Positions 54,622 through 64,000 of a DNA stretch of 64,000 nt are shown here, in pieces. Location of the stretch: assembly GCF_022664395.1 (NCBI RefSeq), contig NZ_JAKRET010000001.1:496001-560000 (forward strand). The letters run 5' to 3'. Source of the DNA: Sphingomonas lacusdianchii (lineage in GTDB: Bacteria > Pseudomonadota > Alphaproteobacteria > Sphingomonadales > Sphingomonadaceae). How positions within the stretch are numbered: the stretch's first letter is position 1; each line of letters starts with the position of its first letter. The position numbers were made by a program, and so were the translations under genes. The notes beneath the pieces were generated by a model. The model had not been told where the DNA came from and did no database searches. It saw only the letters and a program-made list of their open reading frames with translations.

Positions 54622-57276
54622 TTGCTCGACACACGCCGTACGCTGCTCCGCTCCGCGATGCTGGCACCGATGGGGCTCTGGGCCGCGGCCCAGGCGCGTG
54701 CCGCCGGTCTGTCGGCGAAGGACACCGTCGGGCGCGGCATTTCGCTTGAACTCGCAAGGGCGCGGGCGGCGCAGATCTCCGCCCTCCACTATGACCTGTC
54801 GTTCGACTTGACTGCGGCGGACACCGCTGCGGGCACGGTCGTCATCCGTTTCGATCGCGCGGGCGACAGCGGCGATCTGGTCTTCGACTTTCGCGGCCCT
54901 ACGCTCGCCGATCTGACAGTCAACGGCCGTCCGCTACCGGCCGCGGGGCGGGTCGACGGACACCTCGTCCTGCCCGCAGCGTTGCTGAAGACCGGCGCCA
55001 ATATCGTCTCGGCACGGTTCGCGACACCGATCGCGGCATCGGGGGCGGCGATCATCCGCTATCATGACGACAAGGATGGCCAAGCCTATCTCTACACGTT
55101 GCTCGTCCCCTCCGATGCCAATCTGCTGTTCCCCTGTTTCGACCAGCCCGACCTCAAGGCGCGCTTCCGCTGGACGATCACCGCGCCGACCGGCTGGACA
55201 GTGATCGCCAACGGGCCGCTCGATGAGCAGCAGCAGGCGACCGGCGGTACGCGCTGGCGCTTTGCAGAAACCGAGCCGATCTCTACCTATCTCGCCACCT
55301 TCGCCGCCGGACCCTGGACACATTGGACGTCAGCGCCCGCGGGGGAGCGGCCGATCAGCCTCTACGCGCGCGCCTCGCGCCGTGCCGAAGTCGATGCCGA
55401 GGCGCAGATCGCGACCAACCGCGCCGCGGTGCGCTGGCTCGCCGACTGGTTCGGCATCCCCTTCCCCTTCGCCAAGCTCGACCTGGTGCTTGCGCCCGCC
55501 TTTCCCTTCGGCGGCATGGAGCATGTCGGCGCGGTCTTCTACAACGAGGACCGCTTCATCTTCCGCGAGCCGCCAACGCTGCCGCAGCGCGTCGGTCGCG
55601 ACGCCACCATCTATCACGAGATCAGCCATCAATGGTTCGGCGACGACATCACCATGCGCTGGTTCGACGACCTGTGGCTGAAGGAAGGCTTCTCGACCTA
55701 TATGGCCGCGCGCATCCAGGCGGAGCTACAGCCCGACAGCAACGCCTGGACCACCTTCCTGCTGTCGACCAAAACGCCCGCCTATCGCGCCGATGCGACC
55801 ACCGGAACGCAGGCGCTGTGGCAGCCGCTCGCCAACCTAGATGCCGCCAAGAGCAATTACGGCCCGATCGTCTACAACAAGGCGCCGGCGGTCATCAAAC
55901 AGCTCGCCTTCCTGGTCGGCGAGGAGGGGTTCCGCCGTGGCCTCCACCGCTTCCTCATCGATCATGCCTATGGCAACGCAACCTGGCAAGACCTGCTCGG
56001 CGCAGTCGGTGCGGCATCCGGCGTCGACCTGACCGCATTCGGCCGCCAGTACATGCTACGCGCCGGCCTCCCCCGCGTCGACACGCAGCTCCGCATCGCA
56101 GGCGACCGGATCGGGTCGCTGACGCTCGTCCAACGGCCGGTGCGGTCACTACCTGGCGACCGCGGCGGCGCATGGCCGATGAAGGTCCGGGTACGGCTGG
56201 GCTATCGCGACCGCGCCGACGTGGTGCTCGACGCCGCCTTCTCCGGCACGACAGCGACCGTCGCCGGGGCGGCAGGGCTGCCGGTGCCCGACTATGTCTG
56301 GCCGAACGACGACGATCAGGGATACGGCCTGTTCCTGCCCGACGACCGCACCCTTGCCTGGATCGTCGGGCACGTCGGTACAGTCAAAGATCCGCTGCTA
56401 CGCGCGATGCTGTGGAGCGCGGTGTGGGACACCGTCCGCGACATCCGCTTCTCACCGGCGCGCTACATCACGATGCTGCTCGACCACCTGCCCGGCGAAA
56501 CCGACGAACAGATTTCGCGCACCATCCTGTCGCGCGGCGCCGCCGCACTCGACGTCTACCTGCCGGACGATGCGTCCGCGCCGCTGCGGCCCCGCTGGGA
56601 ACAGGCGCTGCTCGCCCGCATCGACAATGCGAACCTGGGATACGGCCTGCGCAAGGACGCTCTCGATCGCCTGATCGCAACCGCGCGGACGCCGCTCGCA
56701 TTTGCCCGCTTACGCGACCTTCTGGCGGGCCGCGCGACGTTGGCCGGCACCGCAATCCGCCAGCCGACACGCTGGGCGATCGTCCGTCGCCTGATTGCGG
56801 TCGCAGCGCCCGATGCCGCCGCGCTTTACGCATCCGAGCAACGGCTCGACCAAACGAGCGAAGCGGTGAAGGACGCGTTCGTCGCCCGTGCGGCGACACC
56901 CGACCGCTCTGTCAAGGCGGCCTATTTCAGCCGCTATTTCGACGATGCCACGCTCAACGAAGCTTGGGCGAGCGAAAGCCTTGGCGCCTTCAACACGATC
57001 GAGCAGGCCGAACTCACTCTGCCCTTCCTTCGTCCGGCGCTCGACCGGCTCGAATGGATTCGCCAGAACCGGCGCATCTTCTTCCTGCCCGCCTGGATCG
57101 ACGCCTTTATCGGCGGCCAGCGCGATGCCGCGGCGCTCGATGTCGTCGATCGGTTCCTGGAGGCGCACCCCGGCCTTCCCCTCGATGTACGTCGCAAGGT
57201 TTTGACCGCACGCGACGAACTGGCTTTAACCGTGCATATCAGGGCCGCAACATTTCCAACGTTAACAAAGGTCTGA
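54622..57276 (+). CDS. M1-family metallopeptidase (aminopeptidase)
   Basis: The product is 884 aa if the TTG at 54622 is used. That start gives an N-terminal sequence LLDTRRTLLRSAML with a twin-arginine-like signal and a hydrophobic stretch, so export is likely. The M1 active site is complete: GGMEH (residues 298-302, canonical GAMEN variant), HEISHQW (332-338) and the third zinc ligand Glu355 in LKEGFST, with the family's 18-residue spacing. The length fits M1 aminopeptidases. Confidence 0.92.
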   Translation: MLDTRRTLLRSAMLAPMGLWAAAQARAAGLSAKDTVGRGISLELARARAAQISALHYDLSFDLTAADTAAGTVVIRFDRAGDSGDLVFDFRGPTLADLTVNGRPLPAAGRVDGHLVLPAALLKTGANIVSARFATPIAASGAAIIRYHDDKDGQAYLYTLLVPSDANLLFPCFDQPDLKARFRWTITAPTGWTVIANGPLDEQQQATGGTRWRFAETEPISTYLATFAAGPWTHWTSAPAGERPISLYARASRRAEVDAEAQIATNRAAVRWLADWFGIPFPFAKLDLVLAPAFPFGGMEHVGAVFYNEDRFIFREPPTLPQRVGRDATIYHEISHQWFGDDITMRWFDDLWLKEGFSTYMAARIQAELQPDSNAWTTFLLSTKTPAYRADATTGTQALWQPLANLDAAKSNYGPIVYNKAPAVIKQLAFLVGEEGFRRGLHRFLIDHAYGNATWQDLLGAVGAASGVDLTAFGRQYMLRAGLPRVDTQLRIAGDRIGSLTLVQRPVRSLPGDRGGAWPMKVRVRLGYRDRADVVLDAAFSGTTATVAGAAGLPVPDYVWPNDDDQGYGLFLPDDRTLAWIVGHVGTVKDPLLRAMLWSAVWDTVRDIRFSPARYITMLLDHLPGETDEQISRTILSRGAAALDVYLPDDASAPLRPRWEQALLARIDNANLGYGLRKDALDRLIATARTPLAFARLRDLLAGRATLAGTAIRQPTRWAIVRRLIAVAAPDAAALYASEQRLDQTSEAVKDAFVARAATPDRSVKAAYFSRYFDDATLNEAWASESLGAFNTIEQAELTLPFLRPALDRLEWIRQNRRIFFLPAWIDAFIGGQRDAAALDVVDRFLEAHPGLPLDVRRKVLTARDELALTVHIRAATFPTLTKV

Positions 57277-57401
57277 TGAAAGACCCGGCAACCGGATAGC
57301 CAGCCCGCCTTGCATGCCGCAATCGAGCCAAACCTTTGAGATGATGGACGTACTGCGACGAGCGACTTTCGCCAGATGCCCCGGGGTGCTTTAATGCGGC
57401 G

Positions 57402-59726
57402 ATGAAGCATTTTCGTCAGGGGGCCGTGCTGGCCCTGCTCGCCGGTCTTGCCGCGATGCCGCTGTCCGCGCAATCGACCTATGATCAGGTCGACCCGATG
57501 ATCGGCACGGGAGGAGAAGGTCACACCTTTCCCGGTGCCGTCGCCCCCTTTGGCATGGTGCAATTCTCGCCTGATACCGACACAACATGCGTCATCCGGG
57601 AATGCTACAGCCATGCGGCGGGCTATCGTTATGAAGATCCGACTATCCAGGGTTTCTCGCTGACGCACTTCTCCGGCGCCGGGCATTCGGATCTCGGCGA
57701 TTTCCTCATGATGCCGGTCAGCGGGGATAGCGTGCCCCTGGAGCGCGGCACCGCAGGCAAGCCGGGTTCGGGTTATCGCTCGCGCTATGATCACGCGACA
57801 GAGGTCGCGCGGCCGGGCTATTACGCCGTCAAGCTTGAGGATCGAGGCGTTCAGGCGGAGCTGACCGCGGGGACGCGGATCGGCGTCGCGCGCTATCGTA
57901 CCACGTCCGGCGCACCGCCCATGCATCTGGTGCTCGATCTGCGCAGCTCACTCTACAATTACCCTGGCAAGGTCCTGTGGTCCTCGATCAGGCTGCGCTC
58001 CGACGGCATCGTCACCGGCTGCCGACAGACGCGCGGCTGGGCGCCCGACCGCAACCTGTGCTTTGCGATCCGTTTTTCCGCGCCGCTCAAGGGGCATGCG
58101 TTCGTCTCGACCGAGACGGACGTCCCTTATAAGGGCTTCCAGGGACCGGGGCGCGGCAGCGACGCCGTTGCGGACCGCGCCGGACGCGCATTGGTCGCCC
58201 GCTTCGATTTCGGCCCCCTCAACCGACCGCTTGAAGTGACCAGCGCGATCTCGTCGGTCGACGAGGCGGGTGCGATCGCAAACCTAGCGAGCGAACCCGG
58301 CGATTTCGACGCGATCCGGGCAAAGACCACGCAGGCATGGCGCGTAGCGCTCGATACGGTGAAGATCGACGCGTCTGCCCCGATGGCGAAGTCCGTGGCG
58401 ACGGCACTGTACCACAGCTTGCTGGCCCCCGCCGTCGCGAGCGATGCGGACGGTCGCTATCGCGGCCCCGACAATCAGGTGCATCGTGCGGAAGGCTATA
58501 CATTCCGTTCGACCTTCTCGCTCTGGGATACGTTCCGCGCCGAGCATCCGCTGCTGACGCTCATCCAGCCGGCAAGCCTGTCGAGCGAGATCGTCCGGTC
58601 GCTCGTGGCCAGCCGCAGGGACAGTCCTGACGGCATTCTCCCCGTCTGGCAGTTCCAGGGCCGCGAGACGTGGACGATGATCGGCTATCACGCCGCCCCC
58701 GTGATCGCCGACGCCTATCTGAAGGGAATCAGAGGCTTCGATGCGGACGCGGCGCTTGCCGCGATGGTCGCGAGCGCGACCTATGCGCCCTATGGCGGCT
58801 TGGGCGGGTATATGAAGCGCGGCTATGTGCCGATCGATCAGGAGCCGGAGGCGGCCTCCAAGACCGTCGAATATGCCTATGACGACTGGACGATCGCGCG
58901 GATGGCGCGCGCCATGGGCCGTACCGACATCGCGACGACATTCGAAAAGCGCGCAGGCAACTGGCGCAACAGCTTCGATGCCCGGACTGGCTTCATCCGT
59001 GCGCGCAAAAGCGACGGGTCGTTCCGCACGCCGTTCGATCCGACGGCGATCAACTACGGATCGGATTATACCGAGGGTAATGCCTGGCAATATAGCTGGT
59101 TCGTACCGCAGGATCAGGCTGCGCTCGTCCGCGCGCTCGGCGGCGATGCGGCTACCATAGCAAAGCTGGACGCGATGTTCGAATTCGACAATTCGAAACT
59201 CGATTACAGTCACGCCGAGGATATCGCCGGGCTGATCGGTCAGTATATCCACGGCAACGAACCCAGCCACCACGTCGCTTATCTGTACAGCTATGCCGGG
59301 GTGCCGTGGCGTACGCAGGCCCGGCTGAAGCAGATCGTCGAAAGCCAGTATCGGCCGACGCCCGATGGCCTATCCGGCAACGACGATCTTGGGCAGATGT
59401 CGGCTTGGCTCGTGTTCACGGCGCTGGGCTTCTACCCGGTGACGCCCGGCAGTCTGGAATATGTGATCGGTCGTCCTTTCGTGAATCGGGCTGCGCTGAC
59501 CCTGCCCAACGGGCGGCAGCTGACCGTAATCGCCGAGCGGCTGGACGATCGGCACCCCTATGTCGGGAAGGTCATGCTGAACGGAATACCCGTCACGCGG
59601 GCCTATCTGCGGCACGACGAGATCATGGCCGGGGGTGAGTTGCGCTTCACGATGCAGGCGACGCCGAATACCGCCTGGGCAACCTACCCCAAAGAGCGAC
59701 CATATTCTGCCAGCACGACGCGTTGA
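57402..59726 (+). CDS. GH92 family alpha-mannosidase
   Basis: The 774-aa secreted protein has a Sec signal peptide (MKHFRQGAVLALLAGLAAMP). It matches glycoside hydrolase family 92 along its length: YDQVDPMIGTGGEGHTFPGA at the N-terminus, THFSGAGHSDLGDF, YTFRSTFSLWDTFRAEHPLL, and GNEPSHHVAYLYSYAGVPW in the catalytic domain. GH92 enzymes are exo-acting, calcium-dependent alpha-mannosidases. A terminator hairpin follows 20 bp downstream. Confidence 0.95.
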   Translation: MKHFRQGAVLALLAGLAAMPLSAQSTYDQVDPMIGTGGEGHTFPGAVAPFGMVQFSPDTDTTCVIRECYSHAAGYRYEDPTIQGFSLTHFSGAGHSDLGDFLMMPVSGDSVPLERGTAGKPGSGYRSRYDHATEVARPGYYAVKLEDRGVQAELTAGTRIGVARYRTTSGAPPMHLVLDLRSSLYNYPGKVLWSSIRLRSDGIVTGCRQTRGWAPDRNLCFAIRFSAPLKGHAFVSTETDVPYKGFQGPGRGSDAVADRAGRALVARFDFGPLNRPLEVTSAISSVDEAGAIANLASEPGDFDAIRAKTTQAWRVALDTVKIDASAPMAKSVATALYHSLLAPAVASDADGRYRGPDNQVHRAEGYTFRSTFSLWDTFRAEHPLLTLIQPASLSSEIVRSLVASRRDSPDGILPVWQFQGRETWTMIGYHAAPVIADAYLKGIRGFDADAALAAMVASATYAPYGGLGGYMKRGYVPIDQEPEAASKTVEYAYDDWTIARMARAMGRTDIATTFEKRAGNWRNSFDARTGFIRARKSDGSFRTPFDPTAINYGSDYTEGNAWQYSWFVPQDQAALVRALGGDAATIAKLDAMFEFDNSKLDYSHAEDIAGLIGQYIHGNEPSHHVAYLYSYAGVPWRTQARLKQIVESQYRPTPDGLSGNDDLGQMSAWLVFTALGFYPVTPGSLEYVIGRPFVNRAALTLPNGRQLTVIAERLDDRHPYVGKVMLNGIPVTRAYLRHDEIMAGGELRFTMQATPNTAWATYPKERPYSASTTR

Positions 59727-59746
59727 GAACGACTCAGTTCCGGTCA

Positions 59747-59772
59747 TTGGGGGGCCGTTGCGCGCTCCCCAA
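59747..59772 (+). terminator. Hairpin terminator after the mannosidase gene
   Basis: TTGGGGGGC (59747-59755) pairs with GCTCCCCAA (59764-59772), a 9-bp stem with one G-T wobble, 20 bp after the stop codon. No poly-T follows. Confidence 0.5.
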
Positions 59773-60153
59773 CGTCAGACATCCGTTCATTTCCGGTAGA
59801 CGATTCAATTGGCGGCCGAAAATTGGCGAAATCTGGGACGAAGCTGCCGTTCCCACACGGCGGCTTCAACGGCAGGTCCATCACCGGAACCGGACGCGTG
59901 CCGAACGATCCGCTCGACAAGAACTGTGGTTGCTGCTGGGTTGTCAGCGGTATGTCGGGATTTATGTGAAAGAACGGCAGAAGCAGCCGTGCCTTTTGCT
60001 CACATTCAGCTTTGCCCTCAGCAGGCAGAGGCCACAGCATTCGAGTCCTGTCGAATGCTGCGACCTCCCCCTTATACATCTTCCGTCTTCCGCAGGATCA
60101 TGCCGGTCTTGTAAGTGACCAGTCAAAACCGTCTTGTGGTGGAAGCGGAAAGC
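59773..60153. other. Convergent intergenic region with a hairpin
   Basis: No gene is supported in this stretch between two convergent genes. A perfect 10-bp stem, CAGCATTCGA (60035-60044) with TCGAATGCTG (60051-60060), may be a second terminator or structured transcript end. Confidence 0.5.
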
Positions 60154-60185
60154 GGGGGGAGCATCTGCCTGCAGATGCTTCCCCC
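60154..60185 (-). terminator. Strong hairpin just after the autotransporter stop
   Basis: GGGGGAGCATCTGC pairs with GCAGATGCTTCCCCC (one bulge) around a 2-nt centre, six bases past the stop of the minus-strand autotransporter gene. It is very stable, though no T run follows on the minus strand. Confidence 0.65.
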
Positions 60186-60191
60186 TACGCC

Positions 60192-63100
60192 TCACCAGCG
60201 ATAGCTCAGGCGGGCAGTGCCGCTGTGAACGTCCGTTCGAGCTGACATTTCGCTTTCGACGCGCATCCCCAGGGAAAGGTTGGGCGTCAACCGCAGCTCG
60301 GCATTTGCCGACAGTTGGCCAAGATCCGCCACCGGTGCCGCGCCGGCGACATGGAAGCCGTCCGTCTGATCAGCCTGGAACCTTGCCGCTACATCGGGAT
60401 TGGACGATGCCCGATGAACCCAGGCGGCGGTCATCCGCAGAGCCAACCGGCGCTCGCGACCAAGCGCAAAGCTGTTGTCGAACGCCGAACCAAGTTCGAA
60501 CCGCTTGTCCCAGGTCGACCGTTGGTCGAAGCTCAGGGCGAGAATGGTTGGCGATTGCGCGCTGGCCCGTTCCGAATAGGCCGGCGTAACGAAGTCCTGC
60601 ACCTGCGCGGCGGCGTAGGGCGTGATGCCTCCGCTTAGCATCGACAGGCGGTATCCGGCTTCCAGCCGTCCGCCATAGTTCCGTGCGCGGAGGCTGGCGA
60701 CGTACCGACCGCCGGTCAGCGGCAGGAGACGACCAAGCACATTGTCGTACCTGGCTGCAGACAGCGTACCGGCGACATAGGCTGCGTTGAAGCGCCGGAG
60801 GCCATATACCCCGAACTGGTACACATCGGCCTTGCCATTGACCCCATTGGCGGTCGCGAAGCCGCTCGCACCAAGACCCATCGCCATGCCAAAAGTGGTG
60901 TTCGCATCGAAGCGGTGATCGATACCCATGGCGAGGCCACGCATATGGGCCGACAAATGTCCCATACCGACATTCGGGTTGTCGGTCTCGATCGATCCGG
61001 CCAGCCCCTGACCCCAGAGGTTCCAGTCCCTGCCGTCATTGCTGCCGCCCGGCTGACGGACCAGCGTCGCCATGAAGGCGGTAGACATCTGCGTGCCGAC
61101 CGTCGACATCGCGGAGGTGGCGGCACCGCTGAGATTGTAATAGGCCTGGTCCAGATCGACGCGGCCCTTCATCGCCAGCAAGGTCGGAACGACGTTATGG
61201 AAGTGCGTCAGGCCACCGGATTGCGCGTGGGCGATGACCTTGCCGATCACCTTGCCACTTTCGGAAAGCGCGGCTGGCGCGAAATCGACCGTCGATGCCA
61301 GCGACACCTGACCGTTCCGGACGCTCAATGCATGGCTCAGAATGACGCTGCTCTCGACCTTCAGCCCCGATACGTCGAGATCGCCCGCCGCCGTGATGAT
61401 GGTCTTCAGGATCGTACCGGGCTTAATCGCGCCGAGATTGAGGAGGGTCGGGCGCAACGTGCCGGCCAGCTTGCCGGTGCCCGTCACCTCGAAACTGTCG
61501 GCCGCGCCGGTCGCCTGATCGAGGCGAACCAGCAGCGAGGCACCCTCGGACTGGAGCAACGACCCGTTGATCGTGACCTTGCCCAGAGTGCCCGCATTGG
61601 CCAGCACGCCCGCGTTGTTGAGCGTGCCGCCGCCGAGATCGAGCGAGGCGCCGGCATTGATCGTGGCACCGGCCAGGTTGTGCAGCACGTTCGTACCGCC
61701 CTGGGCCAGCTTCACCGATCCGATCAGCGTACCCTTGTTGGTGAAGGTCGTGTCGCCCGAAAGGGAGTGGACGGTCCGGCCAGCGGCCCCATCCATCGTC
61801 GACAATGTGCCGGCATTGGTGATCTGGCTGATCGGGCTGTCGAGCAACAGCGCCGAGCCGCCGACACCGCCGGTGATCTGGACGCCTTCGGCGATGTCGA
61901 TGACCGGATCGTTCGACGACATGGCGACGATCGCGCTCGACCCGGCCCCGCTGACATGCACGTTGGCTCTGCCATTGACGTAGACGACACCCGAACGGCC
62001 ATCGCCTCCGGCGTCCTGGACGACACTGGTCGAGCCGCCAAGCACGATACCGCCGCCGCCACGGATCGACTGGGCGATAACGCCATGCGAGTAATCGCCG
62101 GAGGTCGTGACGCTGTTGTTGATCGTGACGGTAACGTCGGACGAGCTGCCCGCCCCCCGCACGAACGTCGTCGAAACGGAGCCGCTGTTCGACAGGACGA
62201 CACCGCCACCGCCGCCGACACTCTGCGCGATGATGCCAGGCGAGTTCCTGCCATGGGTTTCAATAGCAGCATTGCTGGTCACGTTGACGGTTCCGGCATC
62301 CGCACCGGGCTGGCCGCCCCCGAATTTCGCACTGTTCGCGATGGCGAAGCCGCCGCCGCCCCCCACGCTCTGCGCCACGATTCCGGGCGAGGCGTCGGCG
62401 TTGGTGACGATCGCCGAAGCGTTGCTGACCGTGACCGCGCCGCTGACGCCGCCGACACCGTCGCCGAGTTCCGCCGCGCTGTGCCGCGTCAGCGAAAGGC
62501 CGCCGCCGCCCGCGACACTTTGCGCCACCAGTCCCGGCGAATAGACCGCCGACGTGGTGATCGTGCCATAGTTGTTGACGTTGACCGCGCCCGCGGTCTG
62601 TCCTCCGGATCCGCGGCTATGGCCCAGGCGCACCGTGTCGTTGAAGGTCGCGTTGTTCGTGGTCAGCATGCTGGCCAACCCGCCACCAGCGCTGATGCTT
62701 TGGGCAACGATACCCGCGGATTGCTGGCCATGTACGGCGATGTTCGCGTGCGAGGCGACGTTCACCGTGCTGGACGTGCTCGAATATGCGTCGCCGTCAT
62801 ACTGCCCCAACTGGGCGCTGCCCGATGCGCCATTGCCCGTGCTGCCCGCCGCGAACGTCGCGACGCCACCGCCGCCGCCGATCGATTGCGCGACCAGGCC
62901 ATAGCTGTTGCCCCCCGTCAGATCGATCGTCGTCGATCCGATCGTCATGTCGACCGTGCCACCCTCATTATGACCATGGGCCTTGCTGCCGAGCGTGACG
63001 GGCGCGCTGATCGTTCCGTTGGGCGCGATCCTGTCGATGTAGAAGGATGCGATACCGCCCCCGCCGCCGATCGACTGCGCGATGATGCCGCTGCTGTTGA

Positions 63101-64000
63101 CGCCGGTGGTGGTCAGGGTCGCCCGCGTTCCGCCGGTGCCATCGCCAGTTATCAGCGTGACGCTCTTGCCGCGCCCGGCGGCACTCGAACTGGTCGCGCC
63201 GAGGTTCAACGGCGCGGTGACGCTCTTGCCCGCCGTGCCGCGTGCAACGTCGGAGATCGCCACACCGCCGCCGGCACCGATCGACTGCGCGATGATCGCG
63301 GTCGCCTGGTTGCCGGTAGTGCTGTAGCGGCCATATTCGGCGTTGGTGTAATCGGCAACGGAACCAGCGCCGACCGACAAGGAGCGATCCTCGTTCCTGC
63401 CACCCCCGATATAGTGATTGGCCAACCCGGTGACGTCGGCGCCATAGCCGGCGCGCAAGTCAGCATTGTTCGCCCAATATTGCGAGACATTGAACGCGGT
63501 CGGTGACCGCATATCGGCGGTGTTGACATAGTGGGCCTGCGCGGCCGCATTATTCTGACCGAAAGCGTTGATCAGATCGGTATAGCCCGCCGTATAGACT
63601 GCAGGGTCGAAACTCGCGCGGACCGAGACGTCTTCGCCGTTACCCTGGCTAGTGCTCGCGCCGACCTGGAAGGACATGCTGGTATCACCGGCACTGATCG
63701 TCGCCAGCCGCGATACGGTGTTGCCGCCGCCGCCGCCGATCGACTGCGCCATGATGGCGCTGGAACCGGCGCCACTGGTCGCGATCTTGCCATCGCTCCA
63801 GACATGAATTTTCTGAGCGTGCTGATTGCCGCCGCCCGCACCGCTGAGCGACAGGGATCCGCTACCGTCGCCGCCATCCGCCGCCGTGGCGCTGGCCACG
63901 CCCGCCGCGCCGCCGCCACCGCCGACCGACTGCGCGAAAATGCCGTGCGACATGGTGCCCGAGGTCGTCAGGACGCTGCCGCGCATCGCCGACACATAGA
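60192..64000 (-). CDS. Autotransporter adhesin-like protein (partial, start beyond the window)
   Basis: At least 1267 residues are visible and the N-terminus lies outside the window. The passenger contains about ten AQS(I/V)GGGGG-type repeats separated by 45-110 residues, typical of beta-helical autotransporters. The segment near 63365-63610 encodes two 'anchored-DL...HY...GR' type motifs (TDLINAFG..HYVNTADM, NADLRAGYG..HYIGGGRNE). The C-terminal ~280 residues form the type V secretion beta-barrel (LWGQGLAGSIE onward) and end in YRW, an aromatic C-terminus as expected for an outer-membrane protein. Confidence 0.9.
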   Translation of the reverse strand, partial: YVSAMRGSVLTTSGTMSHGIFAQSVGGGGGAAGVASATAADGGDGSGSLSLSGAGGGNQHAQKIHVWSDGKIATSGAGSSAIMAQSIGGGGGNTVSRLATISAGDTSMSFQVGASTSQGNGEDVSVRASFDPAVYTAGYTDLINAFGQNNAAAQAHYVNTADMRSPTAFNVSQYWANNADLRAGYGADVTGLANHYIGGGRNEDRSLSVGAGSVADYTNAEYGRYSTTGNQATAIIAQSIGAGGGVAISDVARGTAGKSVTAPLNLGATSSSAAGRGKSVTLITGDGTGGTRATLTTTGVNSSGIIAQSIGGGGGIASFYIDRIAPNGTISAPVTLGSKAHGHNEGGTVDMTIGSTTIDLTGGNSYGLVAQSIGGGGGVATFAAGSTGNGASGSAQLGQYDGDAYSSTSSTVNVASHANIAVHGQQSAGIVAQSISAGGGLASMLTTNNATFNDTVRLGHSRGSGGQTAGAVNVNNYGTITTSAVYSPGLVAQSVAGGGGLSLTRHSAAELGDGVGGVSGAVTVSNASAIVTNADASPGIVAQSVGGGGGFAIANSAKFGGGQPGADAGTVNVTSNAAIETHGRNSPGIIAQSVGGGGGVVLSNSGSVSTTFVRGAGSSSDVTVTINNSVTTSGDYSHGVIAQSIRGGGGIVLGGSTSVVQDAGGDGRSGVVYVNGRANVHVSGAGSSAIVAMSSNDPVIDIAEGVQITGGVGGSALLLDSPISQITNAGTLSTMDGAAGRTVHSLSGDTTFTNKGTLIGSVKLAQGGTNVLHNLAGATINAGASLDLGGGTLNNAGVLANAGTLGKVTINGSLLQSEGASLLVRLDQATGAADSFEVTGTGKLAGTLRPTLLNLGAIKPGTILKTIITAAGDLDVSGLKVESSVILSHALSVRNGQVSLASTVDFAPAALSESGKVIGKVIAHAQSGGLTHFHNVVPTLLAMKGRVDLDQAYYNLSGAATSAMSTVGTQMSTAFMATLVRQPGGSNDGRDWNLWGQGLAGSIETDNPNVGMGHLSAHMRGLAMGIDHRFDANTTFGMAMGLGASGFATANGVNGKADVYQFGVYGLRRFNAAYVAGTLSAARYDNVLGRLLPLTGGRYVASLRARNYGGRLEAGYRLSMLSGGITPYAAAQVQDFVTPAYSERASAQSPTILALSFDQRSTWDKRFELGSAFDNSFALGRERRLALRMTAAWVHRASSNPDVAARFQADQTDGFHVAGAAPVADLGQLSANAELRLTPNLSLGMRVESEMSARTDVHSGTARLSYRW

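Noticed and set aside
55323..57299. Long frame overlapping the M1 peptidase gene
   Set aside because: Off-frame shadow; the peptidase frame carries the complete zinc site.
60915..63506. 863-codon open frame opposite the autotransporter
   Set aside because: Arises from codon bias of the repetitive autotransporter; no family signal.
1..64000. CRISPR array or rRNA operon
   Set aside because: No regularly spaced direct repeats with unique spacers and no rRNA-like segment found by eye.

Overview
The window reads as a chromosomal segment of a GC-rich alphaproteobacterium of the Sphingomonas type. The evidence is a sphingomonad-style division and cell wall (dcw) cluster, LexA boxes of the alphaproteobacterial form GTTC-N7-GTTC, an imuA-imuB-dnaE2 mutagenesis operon, and GTG/ATG starts chained by 4-nt overlaps. 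The species cannot be named from sequence alone.

Region 1 (1-13230, minus strand): a compact dcw operon, mraZ-rsmH-ftsL-ftsI-murE-murF-mraY-murD-ftsW-murG-murC-(64-aa gene)-murB (murB cut by the window edge). It makes lipid II from UDP-MurNAc and supplies the septal synthase FtsW/FtsI. murD carries an in-frame 38-codon insertion of a GC-rich palindromic repeat. A four-copy TGGG array with 10-bp period lies upstream of mraZ. Region 2 (13588-19338): sulfur amino acid genes (cysK-like, metZ), apaG, a LysR regulator, recJ, and tRNA-Glu.

Region 3 (19339-27913): an accessory stretch right after tRNA-Glu. It has three single-domain GNAT acetyltransferases plus one MarR-GNAT fusion, a LysE exporter, a PadR operon, a short tyrosine recombinase and a VOC protein. 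These genes are interspersed with copies of an unnamed ~80-bp hairpin repeat that ends in CTTAGC.

Region 4 (27914-38762): the most unusual part and the best candidate for an undescribed system. A 1709-aa STAND-like NTPase is translationally coupled to a RES-domain protein (predicted NAD+-degrading effector with a zinc-knuckle N-terminus). They are followed by a 1073-aa protein with a restriction-endonuclease-like N-terminus and a LexA-box-like sequence just before its start, then a truncated methyltransferase and a small membrane protein. The order NTPase sensor, NAD+-targeting toxin, nuclease suggests an anti-phage or conflict system, possibly linked to DNA damage.

Region 5 (38763-50035): an IS1182-like remnant, dinB, and a divergent SOS locus. 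One LexA box sits between imuA-imuB-dnaE2-small ORF and a zinc-ribbon protein-SRAP-MBL operon. Region 6 (50059-64000): an HxlR-flanked redox cluster with a frameshifted quinone reductase, an AKR, a metallophosphoesterase with a spore-photolyase-like radical SAM protein, an M1 aminopeptidase, a GH92 mannosidase, and a large autotransporter that runs off the right edge.
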